From Lysobacter silvisoli (GTDB lineage: Bacteria; Pseudomonadota; Gammaproteobacteria; Xanthomonadales; Xanthomonadaceae): a DNA stretch of 64,000 bases. Both the position numbers and the translations under genes were made by a program. This document shows, piece after piece, positions 17,442 to 24,918 of this stretch; positions within the stretch are counted from its first letter, which is position 1, and every line of letters starts with the position of its first letter. The DNA lies in the NCBI RefSeq assembly GCF_003382365.1, contig NZ_QTSU01000001.1, positions 310,001-374,000 on the forward strand. The letters are read 5' to 3'. The notes beneath the pieces were generated by a model, which was given only the letters and a program-made list of their open reading frames with translations, was not told the origin of the DNA and searched no databases.

Positions 17442-19091
17442 TCAGCGCTTGCGCAGGTCCTCGTCCTTCACGCCCTGGCGCCGCAGTTCCAGCACGGTGG
17501 GGGTGATCGCGGCGATCCGGGCCTCGATCCGGGCGCGCGCGTAGTAGTCCAGCTCGGGTTTGGACTTGAGCGTGTTCAGCTGGACCAGGGCCTGCTCCGG
17601 GCGGCCGCCCAGGTAGGCGGCCTCCGCATAGGCCTCGCCGGCGCGAATCGGGTCGCCCGCGATCTCACAGGCCCGTGCGAACACCTGCTGGAACACCGCG
17701 TCCTCGGACGAGGCGCCCAGCAGCGGCCGCAGCACCGCCTGGGCGCGCTTGCCGGCCTCGACCGTGTTGCGCTCGGACAGGGCGCGGGCGTAGGTCAGGG
17801 CCACCGAGCGGTTGGTCGGCATCTGCCGCAGCAGGGCCTCGAAGCGGGCGTCGGCGGCGGCGGCCTTGCCGCCCTGGGAATCGGCCTCGGCCAGGGCCAG
17901 GCTCAGCCACAGGTGGCCGGGGTGGCGCTCCAGCAGTTCGGCGAACACCGGCGCGGCGACGCCGGGCTGGTTGGCGCGCATGCGCGCCAGGGCCAGGCCG
18001 TAGCGCTGGCCCTCGTCCAGGGGCGCGGCCTTGGCCAGGCGCTCGTACTCGGCGATGGCGTCGCGCGGCGACTCCGCGCTGAGCACGCGCATGCGCTCGC
18101 GCGCGTAGCCGAACAGGCCGGTGTCGCCGCCGGACAAGGCATACCCCGACAGGCGCAGCGCGCTGGGCAGCAGCGGGTTGCTCAGGCCGCGGTCGTCGTC
18201 GCCCAGGCTGTAGCCGTTGCGCGGGATGCGCTCGCTGCGGCTGGCGTTGGGCGTGCTGGTGGTGGCGACCACGGTGTTGCGCTCGATCTGTTCGGCGCGC
18301 GCCTTGGCCTCGCTGATGCGGGTGGTGGTGACCGGGTGGGTGAGCAGGTAGTCCGGCGCCGGGCCGTCGTAACCGGCGCGGTTGCTGCGCGACCTGGCCT
18401 GCATCTTGGCGAAGAAATCGGCCATGGCGTCCGGGTCGTACTGGCTGCGCGCCAGGGTCTGGATGCCCAGGCGGTCGGCCTCGGATTCGTTGGAGCGGGT
18501 GTAGTCGATCTGGCGCTGCTGGATCAGGCCCATGGCCGAGACCATGGCCGCCTGCGCGGCGTCGTCGGCGGAATTGCCGCCGGCGGCCTGCGCGGCCACG
18601 ATCGCGCCGAGCATGGCCAGCAGGATCGGCAACTGGTCGCGCTGGGCGCGTTCCACGCCGCGCAGCACGTGCAGCTGGGTGACGTGGGCGATTTCGTGCG
18701 ACATCACCGCCGCCACTTCGTCCTCGCGCTCGGCCGCCAGTACCAGGCCCACGTTGACGCCGATGTAGCCGCCCAGGGTGGCGAAGGCGTTGATCTGGCG
18801 CTGGCGCATCATGAAGAAGGTGAAGGGCTGGCGCGGGCGGTCGCTGGCCGCGGCCAGGCGCGTGCCCAGGGTGTCCAGCCAGCTGTTGATCAGCGGGTCT
18901 TCCAGCAGGTAGTCGTAGTGGCGCAGCTGCGCCAGCATCATCGCGCCGTATTCGCGCTCCTGCGCCGGGGTCAGCAGTTCGCGCGCGGAGGAGCCGATGT
19001 CGGGCAGGCCGCTCTCCTGCGCCCGCACCTGGGTGCACAGGCCGGCGATAGCGAAGGTGACTGCGGCGGAAAGCAGGGCGATGCGGCGCAA
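17442..19091 (-). CDS. bepA: periplasmic M48 metalloprotease/TPR chaperone, BepA-like
   Basis: The 549-residue protein has a signal peptide (cut near VRAQ), an M48 peptidase domain with the zinc motif HEIAH at about residues 132-136 and the third ligand in NESEADRLG, and a helical C-terminal half with TPR-like repeats (for example RYGLALARMRANQPG). This is the layout of BepA (YfgC), the periplasmic protease-chaperone that helps assemble or degrade LptD and other outer-membrane proteins. The start is a TTG at 19091 with GAGGA eight bases before it; no ATG is nearby. It stands alone between phoB (155 bases upstream region shared) and the divergent glutaredoxin gene. Confidence 0.9.
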   Translation of the reverse strand: MRRIALLSAAVTFAIAGLCTQVRAQESGLPDIGSSARELLTPAQEREYGAMMLAQLRHYDYLLEDPLINSWLDTLGTRLAAASDRPRQPFTFFMMRQRQINAFATLGGYIGVNVGLVLAAEREDEVAAVMSHEIAHVTQLHVLRGVERAQRDQLPILLAMLGAIVAAQAAGGNSADDAAQAAMVSAMGLIQQRQIDYTRSNESEADRLGIQTLARSQYDPDAMADFFAKMQARSRSNRAGYDGPAPDYLLTHPVTTTRISEAKARAEQIERNTVVATTSTPNASRSERIPRNGYSLGDDDRGLSNPLLPSALRLSGYALSGGDTGLFGYARERMRVLSAESPRDAIAEYERLAKAAPLDEGQRYGLALARMRANQPGVAAPVFAELLERHPGHLWLSLALAEADSQGGKAAAADARFEALLRQMPTNRSVALTYARALSERNTVEAGKRAQAVLRPLLGASSEDAVFQQVFARACEIAGDPIRAGEAYAEAAYLGGRPEQALVQLNTLKSKPELDYYARARIEARIAAITPTVLELRRQGVKDEDLRKR

Positions 19092-19337
19092 GCGGGAATC
19101 CTCGTCGCGGACGGCCGCCCGCGCTGCTAACGGTATGAATACTTCAGGTGGTTCAGGATGCGGGGCGCGGCGTCCGGCCGGGTGAATCGTGCATTAATTC
19201 GTGCCGTCCCGCGCGCCGGCCGCAGGCTCCATACCGGTGCCGATGGACGACAGCGTTCCGCTGGCGCGGTTTAATGACGCCCCAGCCGCACCCACTATGA
19301 CCGCAGGCAAGCCGCCGAGTTTCACTGGAGAACCCTC

Positions 19338-19622
19338 TTGAGCGCCACAGAATCCGCTGCGCCGGAAAAAATCGTCATCTACACCACCGCGATCTGCCCC
19401 TATTGCGTGGCGGCGAAGAACTTCCTCAAGAGCCGCGGCGAGACCTGGGCCGAGGTGCGCATCGACCTGGACCCGGCCGAGCGCGAGAAGATGGTCGCCA
19501 TGACCCGCCGCACCAGCGTGCCGCAGATCTTCATCCGCGGCACCCATGTCGGCGGCTACGACGACATGATGGCGCTGCACCGGGCCGGCGGCCTGGAGCC
19601 CTTGTTGGCGGGCCAGCCCTGA
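19338..19622 (+). CDS. grxC: glutaredoxin 3
   Basis: The 94-residue dithiol glutaredoxin has the CPYC active site (TTAICPYCVAAKNFL), the TSVPQIF cis-Pro motif and the GGYDD glutathione-binding motif. It reduces protein and glutathione mixed disulfides in the cytoplasm. The start is a TTG at 19338: GGAG lies seven bases upstream, and the next in-frame ATG is past the active site. The AhpD-like gene follows 44 bases later on the same strand, so the two redox proteins are probably co-expressed. It is divergent from bepA across a 246-base gap in which no clear site was seen. Confidence 0.95.
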   Translation: MSATESAAPEKIVIYTTAICPYCVAAKNFLKSRGETWAEVRIDLDPAEREKMVAMTRRTSVPQIFIRGTHVGGYDDMMALHRAGGLEPLLAGQP

Positions 19623-19666
19623 CCGTAACCTCGCGCCGCGCGTCCTTCGATCCCCAGGAGTAGTTT

Positions 19667-20071
19667 GTGAGCCAAGATCCCAGCCAAGGCGGCGAAGCCG
19701 ACCGCGTCGCCGAGTTCACCGCGTTCCGCAAGCGCATGAACGAGCGCATCCTGGCCGAACCCAACCAGGTCGTGCGCCGCTTCTTCGCCCTGGACACCCA
19801 GACCTACCAGCCCGGGGCGCTGGATCTGAAGACCAAGGAACTGCTGGGCCTGGTGGCCTCGATGGTGCTGCGCTGCGACGACTGCATCAGCTACCACGTG
19901 GCCCAGTGCAAGGAGGCCGGGGTCAATCGCGACGAGATGTTCGAGGCCTTCTCGGTGGGCCTGGTGGTGGGCGGCTCGATCGTGATTCCGCATCTGCGCC
20001 GCGCCGTCGACTTCCTCGACCGCCTGGAGCAGGGCGAGGCCGCCGCGCCGGCCGGACACGACCACGGCTGA
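19667..20071 (+). CDS. carboxymuconolactone decarboxylase (AhpD-like) family protein
   Basis: The 134-residue protein carries the AhpD-type motif CDDCISYHVAQC, a redox-active Cys pair with the nearby His that acts as a proton relay, within the helical CMD domain (LGLVASMVLRCDDC; FEAFSVGLVVGG). AhpD-like proteins have weak peroxidase or disulfide-reductase activity; true decarboxylases lack the Cys pair, so a thiol-redox role is more likely. The GTG start at 19667 is supported by CAGGAG six bases before it. The gene sits directly after glutaredoxin. The C-terminus has a His-rich end (AGHDHG). Confidence 0.85.
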   Translation: MSQDPSQGGEADRVAEFTAFRKRMNERILAEPNQVVRRFFALDTQTYQPGALDLKTKELLGLVASMVLRCDDCISYHVAQCKEAGVNRDEMFEAFSVGLVVGGSIVIPHLRRAVDFLDRLEQGEAAAPAGHDHG

Positions 20072-20206
20072 ACGGGCGGGCAAGCCCGACCATCGTCCAA
20101 TACGGCCCCGAATGCAGGGCGGGGCCGCTTCCGGCATAATTACGGGGCTAAACACCTCGCGCGCCGCGCTGCCTGCGCCGCGCCCTTTCGCTGGAAGAAA
20201 CCCCTC

Positions 20207-21217
20207 ATGACGCAAACCATTACGGTCATCCGTGGCGACGGCATCGGCCCGGAGATCATGGACGCCACGCTGTACGTGCTCGACGCGATGAAGCTCGGGC
20301 TGTCCTACGAGTTCGCCGATGCCGGCCTGGTCGCGCTGGAAAAGCACGGCGAGCTGCTGCCGGCGGCCACCATGGACTCGATCCGCAAGAACCGCATCGC
20401 CCTCAAGAGCCCGCTGACCACGCCGGTGGGCGAGGGCTTCAGCTCGATCAACGTGGAGCTGCGCAAGCGCTTCGACCTGTACGCCAACGTGCGTCCGGCC
20501 AAGTCGTTCCCGAACACCAAGTCGCGCTTCCCCTCGGGCGTGGACCTGATCACCGTGCGCGAGAACACCGAAGGCGCCTACATCGGCGAAGGCCAGACCC
20601 TGTCGGAAGACGGCGAGACCGCCACGCTGACCCAGAAGATCACCCGCCGCGGCTCCGAGCGCATCGTGCGCTACGCCTTCGACCTGGCGCGCAAGACCGG
20701 CCGCAAGAAGGTCACGGTGGTGCACAAGGCCAACATCCTGAAGTCGACCTCGGGCCTGTTCCTGAAGACCGCGCGCGAAGTGGCGCAGCAGTACCCCGAC
20801 ATCCAATGCAACGAGATGATCGTGGACAACACCTGCATGCAGCTGGTGATGCGTCCGGAGCAGTTCGACATCATCGTCACCACCAACCTGTTCGGCGACA
20901 TCATCTCCGACCTCTGCGCCGGCCTGGTCGGCGGCCTGGGCCTGGCCCCGGGCGCCAACATCGGCACCGACGCGGCCATCTTCGAGGCCGTGCACGGTTC
21001 GGCCCCGGACATCGCCGGCAAGGGCATCGCCAACCCCTGCGCCCTGCTGCTGGGCGCGGCGCAGATGCTCGACCACCTGGCCCAGCCGGAAAAGGCCGCG
21101 CGCCTGCGCGAGGCCATCGTCGCCACGCTGGAAGCCAAGGACTCGCTGACCCCGGACCTGGGCGGGGAGGGCAATACCATGTCCTTCGCCAAGGCCATCG
21201 CCAGCCGCGCGGTCTGA
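20207..21217 (+). CDS. icd: NAD-dependent isocitrate dehydrogenase
   Basis: The 336-residue enzyme is of the beta-decarboxylating dehydrogenase family: IRGDGIGPEIMD at the start, LYANVRPAKSFP, VRENTEGAYIGEGQ, VHKANILKSTSGLF, the metal ligands in TNLFGDIISDLCAG, and HGSAPDIAGKGIANP. It oxidises isocitrate to 2-oxoglutarate in the TCA cycle. The short length and the tight HGSAPDIAG region fit the NAD-dependent, eukaryote-like homodimer group rather than the 415-residue NADP enzyme of E. coli. Isopropylmalate or homoisocitrate dehydrogenases are related, but the TEGAYIGEGQ substrate loop fits isocitrate better. A G+C-rich hairpin follows. Confidence 0.9.
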   Translation: MTQTITVIRGDGIGPEIMDATLYVLDAMKLGLSYEFADAGLVALEKHGELLPAATMDSIRKNRIALKSPLTTPVGEGFSSINVELRKRFDLYANVRPAKSFPNTKSRFPSGVDLITVRENTEGAYIGEGQTLSEDGETATLTQKITRRGSERIVRYAFDLARKTGRKKVTVVHKANILKSTSGLFLKTAREVAQQYPDIQCNEMIVDNTCMQLVMRPEQFDIIVTTNLFGDIISDLCAGLVGGLGLAPGANIGTDAAIFEAVHGSAPDIAGKGIANPCALLLGAAQMLDHLAQPEKAARLREAIVATLEAKDSLTPDLGGEGNTMSFAKAIASRAV

Positions 21218-21243
21218 GCGGCCCGCCGCCGCTGGGACCACGA

Positions 21244-21265
21244 CGGGGCGCCTTCGGGCGCCCCG
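21244..21265 (+). terminator. hairpin after icd
   Basis: Nine-base stem CGGGGCGCC / GGCGCCCCG with a TTCG loop, followed only by TTGCGTTT. It is probably a terminator, with a weak U tract. Confidence 0.6.
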
Positions 21266-21361
21266 TTGCGTTTCAGGGGTAGGGCGGGCGCGAGCGGCCC
21301 TCGACAAGGCTCTTGTTGCACCGCAAAATAACGATCTTAACCAATCCATTCGGATGAAGAG

Positions 21362-22699
21362 ATGAATGCCCCGGTCCGCCCCAGCGCCCTCGCGCTGACG
21401 CCGCTGCTGCTGTTCCTGGCGCTGTTCTTCGGCGCCGGGCTGTACTTCACCACCCACGGCGAGGCGATGGGCTTCTACCAATTGCGCGCGCCGGTGGCGA
21501 TCCTGCCGGCGCTGGCGCTGGCCGCGTTCATCGCCTGGCGGCGCAAGCTTCGTCCGCTGGACACGCTGCTGGAGGGCATGGGCGACCACAACGTGGTGCT
21601 GATGTGCCTGATCTTCCTGCTCGCCGGCGGCTTCGTCGAAGTGTCCAAGGCCATCGGCGCGGTCGACGCCATCGTCGCCCTGGGCATCGGCCACGTGCAC
21701 CCGGCGCTGCTGCTGCCGGCGCTGTTCGTGGTCGCCGGTTTCATCTCGCTGTCGCTGGGCACGTCCATGGGCACCATCGCCGCGGTCGCGCCGATCGCGC
21801 TGGGCGTGTCCGACGCCTCCGGCCTGGATCGCGCCCTGGTGCTGGGCGCGGTGATCGGCGGCGCCACCTTCGGCGACAACCTGTCGGTGATCTCCGACAC
21901 CGCCATCGTCGCCAGCCGCACCCAGGGCTGCACCATGCGCGAGAAATTCCGCGAGAACCTCAAGCTGGCGCTGCCGGCCGCGCTGCTGACCCTGGTGGTG
22001 CTGGGCTTCGTCGGCGACACCGAGCCGGTGGCGCCGCTGGAGCCGGTCACGCCCTGGCTGATCCTGCCTTACCTGATCGTGCTGGGCCTGGCCCTGGCCG
22101 GCGTGGACGTGATCGTGGTGCTCAGCGTGGGCCTGATCGTGGCCGGCGGCTTCGGCGCGTTCTTCGCCGACGACTTCGGCCTGGCCGCCTATGCCGGCCA
22201 TATCTGGGACGGTTTCGAGAGCATGGTCGAAATCACCCTGCTGTCGCTGCTGGTGGGCGGCCTGGGCGCGCTGATGAAGGCCACCGGCGGCCTGGCCTGG
22301 CTGGCCCAGGTGATCGGCCGCTTCGCCCGCGGCCACAAGAGCCGCCGCGCCGGCGAGGTCAGCATCGCCGCGCTGTCGGCCACCACCGACGTGTTCACCG
22401 CCAACAACACCGTCGCCATCCTCATCAGCGGCGGCCTGGCCCGCGACATCGCCCAGCAGCACGGCGTACCGCCGGCGCGCGCGGCCAGCGTGCTCGACAT
22501 CTTCGCCTGCGTGACCCAGGGCGTGCTGCCTTACGGCGCGCAGATCCTGCTGGCCGCCTCGCTGGGCGCGGTCTCGCCGCTGGCCCTGGCCGGCAGCGTG
22601 CACTACAGCTGGCTGCTGGGCGGCATCACCGTGTTGGCGATGCTGTGGTCCTCGCGCAAGCGCGCGCCGGAGCAAGTGGCGGCGGGCGAGGGCGCCTGA
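21362..22699 (+). CDS. Na+/H+ antiporter NhaC-family membrane protein
   Basis: The 445-residue protein has about eleven hydrophobic segments and the conserved centre of the NhaC/ArsB-like superfamily: SLGTSMGTIAAVAPIA and GATFGDNLSVISDTAI, where polar residues in discontinuous helices bind the ion, and later TDVFTANNTVAILISG. It should exchange Na+ (or a related substrate) for protons across the inner membrane. The start at 21362 follows GAAGAG. It is a single gene converging on the BAX inhibitor-like gene, with a shared hairpin terminator between. The exact substrate is not proven; some relatives carry amino or carboxylic acids. Confidence 0.85.
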   Translation: MNAPVRPSALALTPLLLFLALFFGAGLYFTTHGEAMGFYQLRAPVAILPALALAAFIAWRRKLRPLDTLLEGMGDHNVVLMCLIFLLAGGFVEVSKAIGAVDAIVALGIGHVHPALLLPALFVVAGFISLSLGTSMGTIAAVAPIALGVSDASGLDRALVLGAVIGGATFGDNLSVISDTAIVASRTQGCTMREKFRENLKLALPAALLTLVVLGFVGDTEPVAPLEPVTPWLILPYLIVLGLALAGVDVIVVLSVGLIVAGGFGAFFADDFGLAAYAGHIWDGFESMVEITLLSLLVGGLGALMKATGGLAWLAQVIGRFARGHKSRRAGEVSIAALSATTDVFTANNTVAILISGGLARDIAQQHGVPPARAASVLDIFACVTQGVLPYGAQILLAASLGAVSPLALAGSVHYSWLLGGITVLAMLWSSRKRAPEQVAAGEGA

Positions 22700-22732
22700 G
22701 GCCGAGAACTAGACGCGAACGACAATCCCGTC

Positions 22733-22752
22733 ATTCCGGCTTTCGCCGGAAT
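22733..22752. repeat. short REP-like palindrome
   Basis: ATTCCGGC-TTTC-GCCGGAAT, preceded by GTC. It resembles the GTCATTCCCGCGAAGGCGGG arms found at 35161-35266 and is a single dispersed palindrome between two convergent genes. Confidence 0.6.
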
Positions 22753-22795
22753 TACGGAGTGGTGGCACGCAAATAAACTCGACGCGCAGGCAAAG

Positions 22796-22821
22796 AAAAA
22801 GGGCGCTTTCGCGCCCTTTTT
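22796..22821. terminator. bidirectional terminator
   Basis: AAAAAGGGCGC-TTTC-GCGCCCTTTTT: an 11-base stem with T tracts in both directions, between the convergent antiporter and BAX inhibitor-like genes. It can serve both. Confidence 0.9.
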
Positions 22822-22842
22822 CGTGCGTTGCGCCAGCCGCGC

Positions 22843-23604
22843 TCAGTTGCGCGATTGCAGCTTCGACAGCAAACGCAGGAACTCGATGTACAGCCACACC
22901 AGGGTGACCATCAGGCCGAACGCGGCGTACCACTCCATGTACTTGGGCGCGCGCTGCTCCACGCCGGTTTCGATGAAGTCGAAGTCCAGCACCAGGTTCA
23001 ACGCCGCCACCACCACCACGAACAGGCTGAAGCCGATGCCGATCAGGCCGGACTCGTGGATGTAAGGCATTTCCTTGCCGAACAGGCGCATGCCGAAGCT
23101 GACCAGGTAGAGCACGAAGATGCCGCCGGTGGCCGCGGCCACGCCGAGCTTGAAGTTCTCGGTGGCCTTGATCAGGCCCGAACGGTAAGCCAGCAGCAGA
23201 CCGAACAGGGTGCCGAAGGTCAGCATCACCGCCTGCATCACGATGCCGGGGTAACGCGCCTCGAACATCGACGAGATCGCGCCCAGGAACAGGCCTTCCA
23301 CCAGCGCGTACAGCGGCGCGGTGACCGGCGCCCATTCCTTCTTGAACACCGTGACCATGGCCAGCACGAAGCCGCCAATGGCGCCACCCAGTGCCAGCGG
23401 CAGGAAGGGCCCGGCGATTTCGCCGTTGACCACCGAGATCTGGCTCCAGGCGAAAGCCGCGGTCAGCACCGTCAGCAGCAGCAACAGGCCGGTCTTGTTG
23501 ACCGTGCCGTTCAAGCTCATGGCCTGGCTGTCGCCCTGGACCACCGAGCCGGTGGCGAGGTCGAGAAAGGTCGATTCCTTCAACGCGGGATTGCCGCTGC
23601 GCAT
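22843..23604 (-). CDS. BAX inhibitor-1/YccA family membrane protein
   Basis: The 253-residue protein has seven predicted membrane helices and the family pattern (FLGAISSMFEARYPGIVMQA; LYLVSFGMRLFG; ALNLVLDFDFIETGVEQRAPKYMEWYAAFGLMVTL is spread over the last helices with the conserved DFDFIE acidic cluster). Bacterial relatives include YccA, a substrate and modulator of FtsH, and calcium-leak channels such as BsYetJ. ATG 23604 is chosen because GGGGAG stands eight bases upstream; the frame continues further up without support. The N-terminal 40 residues are hydrophilic, as in the YccA-like subset. Function here is unproven; membrane-stress homeostasis is the best guess. Confidence 0.9.
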   Translation of the reverse strand: MRSGNPALKESTFLDLATGSVVQGDSQAMSLNGTVNKTGLLLLLTVLTAAFAWSQISVVNGEIAGPFLPLALGGAIGGFVLAMVTVFKKEWAPVTAPLYALVEGLFLGAISSMFEARYPGIVMQAVMLTFGTLFGLLLAYRSGLIKATENFKLGVAAATGGIFVLYLVSFGMRLFGKEMPYIHESGLIGIGFSLFVVVVAALNLVLDFDFIETGVEQRAPKYMEWYAAFGLMVTLVWLYIEFLRLLSKLQSRN

Positions 23605-23689
23605 GTCTGCTCCCCTGGGTTCCTGTATGAACGGTTGTTCACGACGCCCGAGCATACACGGCCATGGTGGCCGCCGGCAGCCGGCATCG

Positions 23690-23720
23690 TTGACAGCGCG
23701 GCGGCCGCCGCCCAAACTAT
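23690..23720 (+). promoter_or_regulatory. probable promoter of tRNA cluster
   Basis: A perfect -35 TTGACA (23690-23695) is followed after 17-19 bases by a weak -10 in CAAACTAT (23713-23720). It is about 43 bases upstream of tRNA-Pro. Confidence 0.5.
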
Positions 23721-23762
23721 GCGACCTTTCGCGGCGTTGGCGCGCAACGAGAGACCTGGCTT

Positions 23763-23839
23763 CGGGGTATAGCTCAGCCTGGTAGAGCGCCAGCTTTGGG
23801 AGCTGGATGTCGTGGGTTCGAATCCCTCTGCCCCGACCA
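23763..23839 (+). tRNA. tRNA-Pro (anticodon TGG)
   Basis: Full cloverleaf: acceptor CGGGGTA pairs with TGCCCCG, the anticodon loop TTTGGGA is held by CCAGC/GCTGG, the T-loop is GTTCGAATC, and CCA is encoded. It is the first of four tRNAs in line. Confidence 0.97.
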
Positions 23840-23881
23840 TCCGCTACTCAGGCTGGGGCGTCAGTTAAGATGGTTCGACTG

Positions 23882-23958
23882 GCGCCCGTAGCTCAACTGG
23901 ATAGAGCACCGGCCTTCTAAGCCGGTGGTTGTGGGTTCGATTCCCGCCGGGCGCGCCA
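23882..23958 (+). tRNA. tRNA-Arg (anticodon TCT)
   Basis: Acceptor GCGCCCG/CGGGCGC with discriminator G and encoded CCA; anticodon loop CTTCTAA in a CCGGC/GCCGG stem. It reads AGA, a rare codon in a genome of this base composition. Confidence 0.97.
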
Positions 23959-23976
23959 AACCCGCAAACGTTTTAC

Positions 23977-24054
23977 GGTGGCTGTAGCTCAGCTGGTTAG
24001 AGTACTGGATTGTGATTCCAGATGTCGGGGGTTCGAGTCCCCTCAGCCACCCCA
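23977..24054 (+). tRNA. tRNA-His (anticodon GTG)
   Basis: Acceptor GTGGCTG/CAGCCAC; the extra G at 23977 can pair with discriminator C at 24051, the tRNA-His identity element. Anticodon loop TTGTGAT; CCA is encoded. Confidence 0.97.
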
Positions 24055-24057
24055 TTG

Positions 24058-24087
24058 TTGTAAGGAACGGAATGCTTCTGCTAGAAT
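24058..24087 (+). promoter_or_regulatory. probable internal promoter for tRNA-Lys
   Basis: TTGTAA (24058-24063), an 18-base spacer, then TAGAAT (24082-24087), which is five of six to the -10 consensus. It is 20 bases before the tRNA-Lys gene, so this tRNA may have its own promoter besides read-through from the cluster. Confidence 0.5.
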
Positions 24088-24107
24088 TCCGCTCCTAACG
24101 AAGTTCC

Positions 24108-24183
24108 GGGCCGTTAGCTCAGTTGGTAGAGCAGTTGACTCTTAATCAATAGGTCCAAGGTTCGAATCCTTGACGGCCCACCA
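24108..24183 (+). tRNA. tRNA-Lys (anticodon CTT)
   Basis: Acceptor GGGCCGT/ACGGCCC, discriminator A and encoded CCA; anticodon loop CTCTTAA in a GTTGA/TCAAT stem. It is the last tRNA of the cluster, directly before a strong terminator. Confidence 0.97.
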
Positions 24184-24192
24184 ATACAAGAA

Positions 24193-24224
24193 ACACCTGG
24201 ACGCGAGTCCAGGTGTTTTTTTTT
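24193..24224 (+). terminator. terminator of tRNA cluster
   Basis: ACACCTGGAC-GCGA-GTCCAGGTGT is a perfect ten-base stem followed by eight or more T. Confidence 0.95.
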
Positions 24225-24416
24225 GTGCGTCGCCCCGAGAGTACGGGGCCGTGGCGCCCGTTTGTTTGCCGGATACGGGGCCGTTTCAGGCCCTCGGCGC
24301 GGTTCCGAGGGGCTATGCCGGCGTGGGCTGGCCGCGCGCTGCCCGCGTTTCTGGCGCATTGTCGATTCGAGCCCGCCTGGTTCGTCGTCCATGCATATCC
24401 CACTGGAGGACCCGTC

Positions 24417-24788
24417 ATGAAGTATCTCGGCCTGGCCTACTACACCCCGGAAAAGTTCGCCGCGATGGCGCCGTTCGACGTCCAAGCACTGGAGGGCCAA
24501 TGCCCAGCGCTGGACGAGAAGATGCAGGCGACCGGCAAGATGCTGGTGTCGGCGTCGCTGGGCGATCGGACGCAGTGGAGAACGCTGCGGCCGAGTGGCG
24601 GCAAGGCGCGCATCACCGACGGGCCTTACACCGAATCGAAGGAAGTGGTCGGCGGCTTCTTCATCATCGAAGCGGGCGACCCCGACGAGGCCCTGCGCAT
24701 CGCCTCCATGCATCCTGCCGCCACGCTGGGCGAAGAGGGCGGGTGGGCCGTCGAACTCATCCCCATGGACTTCTATCTGGCCGGCTGA
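24417..24788 (+). CDS. YCII/DGPF-domain protein
   Basis: The 123-residue protein has the YCII fold with the DGPF-type motif (ARITDGPYTESKEVVGGFFI) and the C-terminal DPDEALRIASMHPA segment. Small DGPF proteins are often encoded beside ECF sigma factors and are thought to be lyase-like or sensory; no sigma factor gene is adjacent here. GGAGG at about 24403 supports ATG 24417. Neighbours are tRNAs on one side and the FG-GAP protein on the other, which gives no clue to function. The 232 bases between the tRNA-Lys gene and this start hold the terminator and nothing else recognisable. Confidence 0.85.
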   Translation: MKYLGLAYYTPEKFAAMAPFDVQALEGQCPALDEKMQATGKMLVSASLGDRTQWRTLRPSGGKARITDGPYTESKEVVGGFFIIEAGDPDEALRIASMHPAATLGEEGGWAVELIPMDFYLAG

Positions 24789-24918
24789 TGCCGCGCACCT
24801 GACGCGTAAATCAGTGCTCTGCCCCCTGTTTAGCACGTTGGGCTGACCGCCTAGCGCACGTCTTGCTCGGCACGGAGTAGGTCCGGCTGCGCTACAGATC
24901 CAGAACCTATAAGGCCGT

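Noticed and set aside
20207-21217. 3-isopropylmalate dehydrogenase
   Set aside because: The substrate loop and lone gene context (no leu genes) fit NAD isocitrate dehydrogenase better.
19556-22675. 1039-residue open frame on the minus strand
   Set aside because: It is antisense to grxC, the AhpD-like gene, icd and the antiporter. His/Gln/Ala/Arg-rich composition is typical of a shadow frame in high-G+C DNA.
23763-24183. tRNA cluster as a phage attachment site with an adjacent island
   Set aside because: No integrase, no repeated 3' tRNA end, and genes after it are not phage-like.
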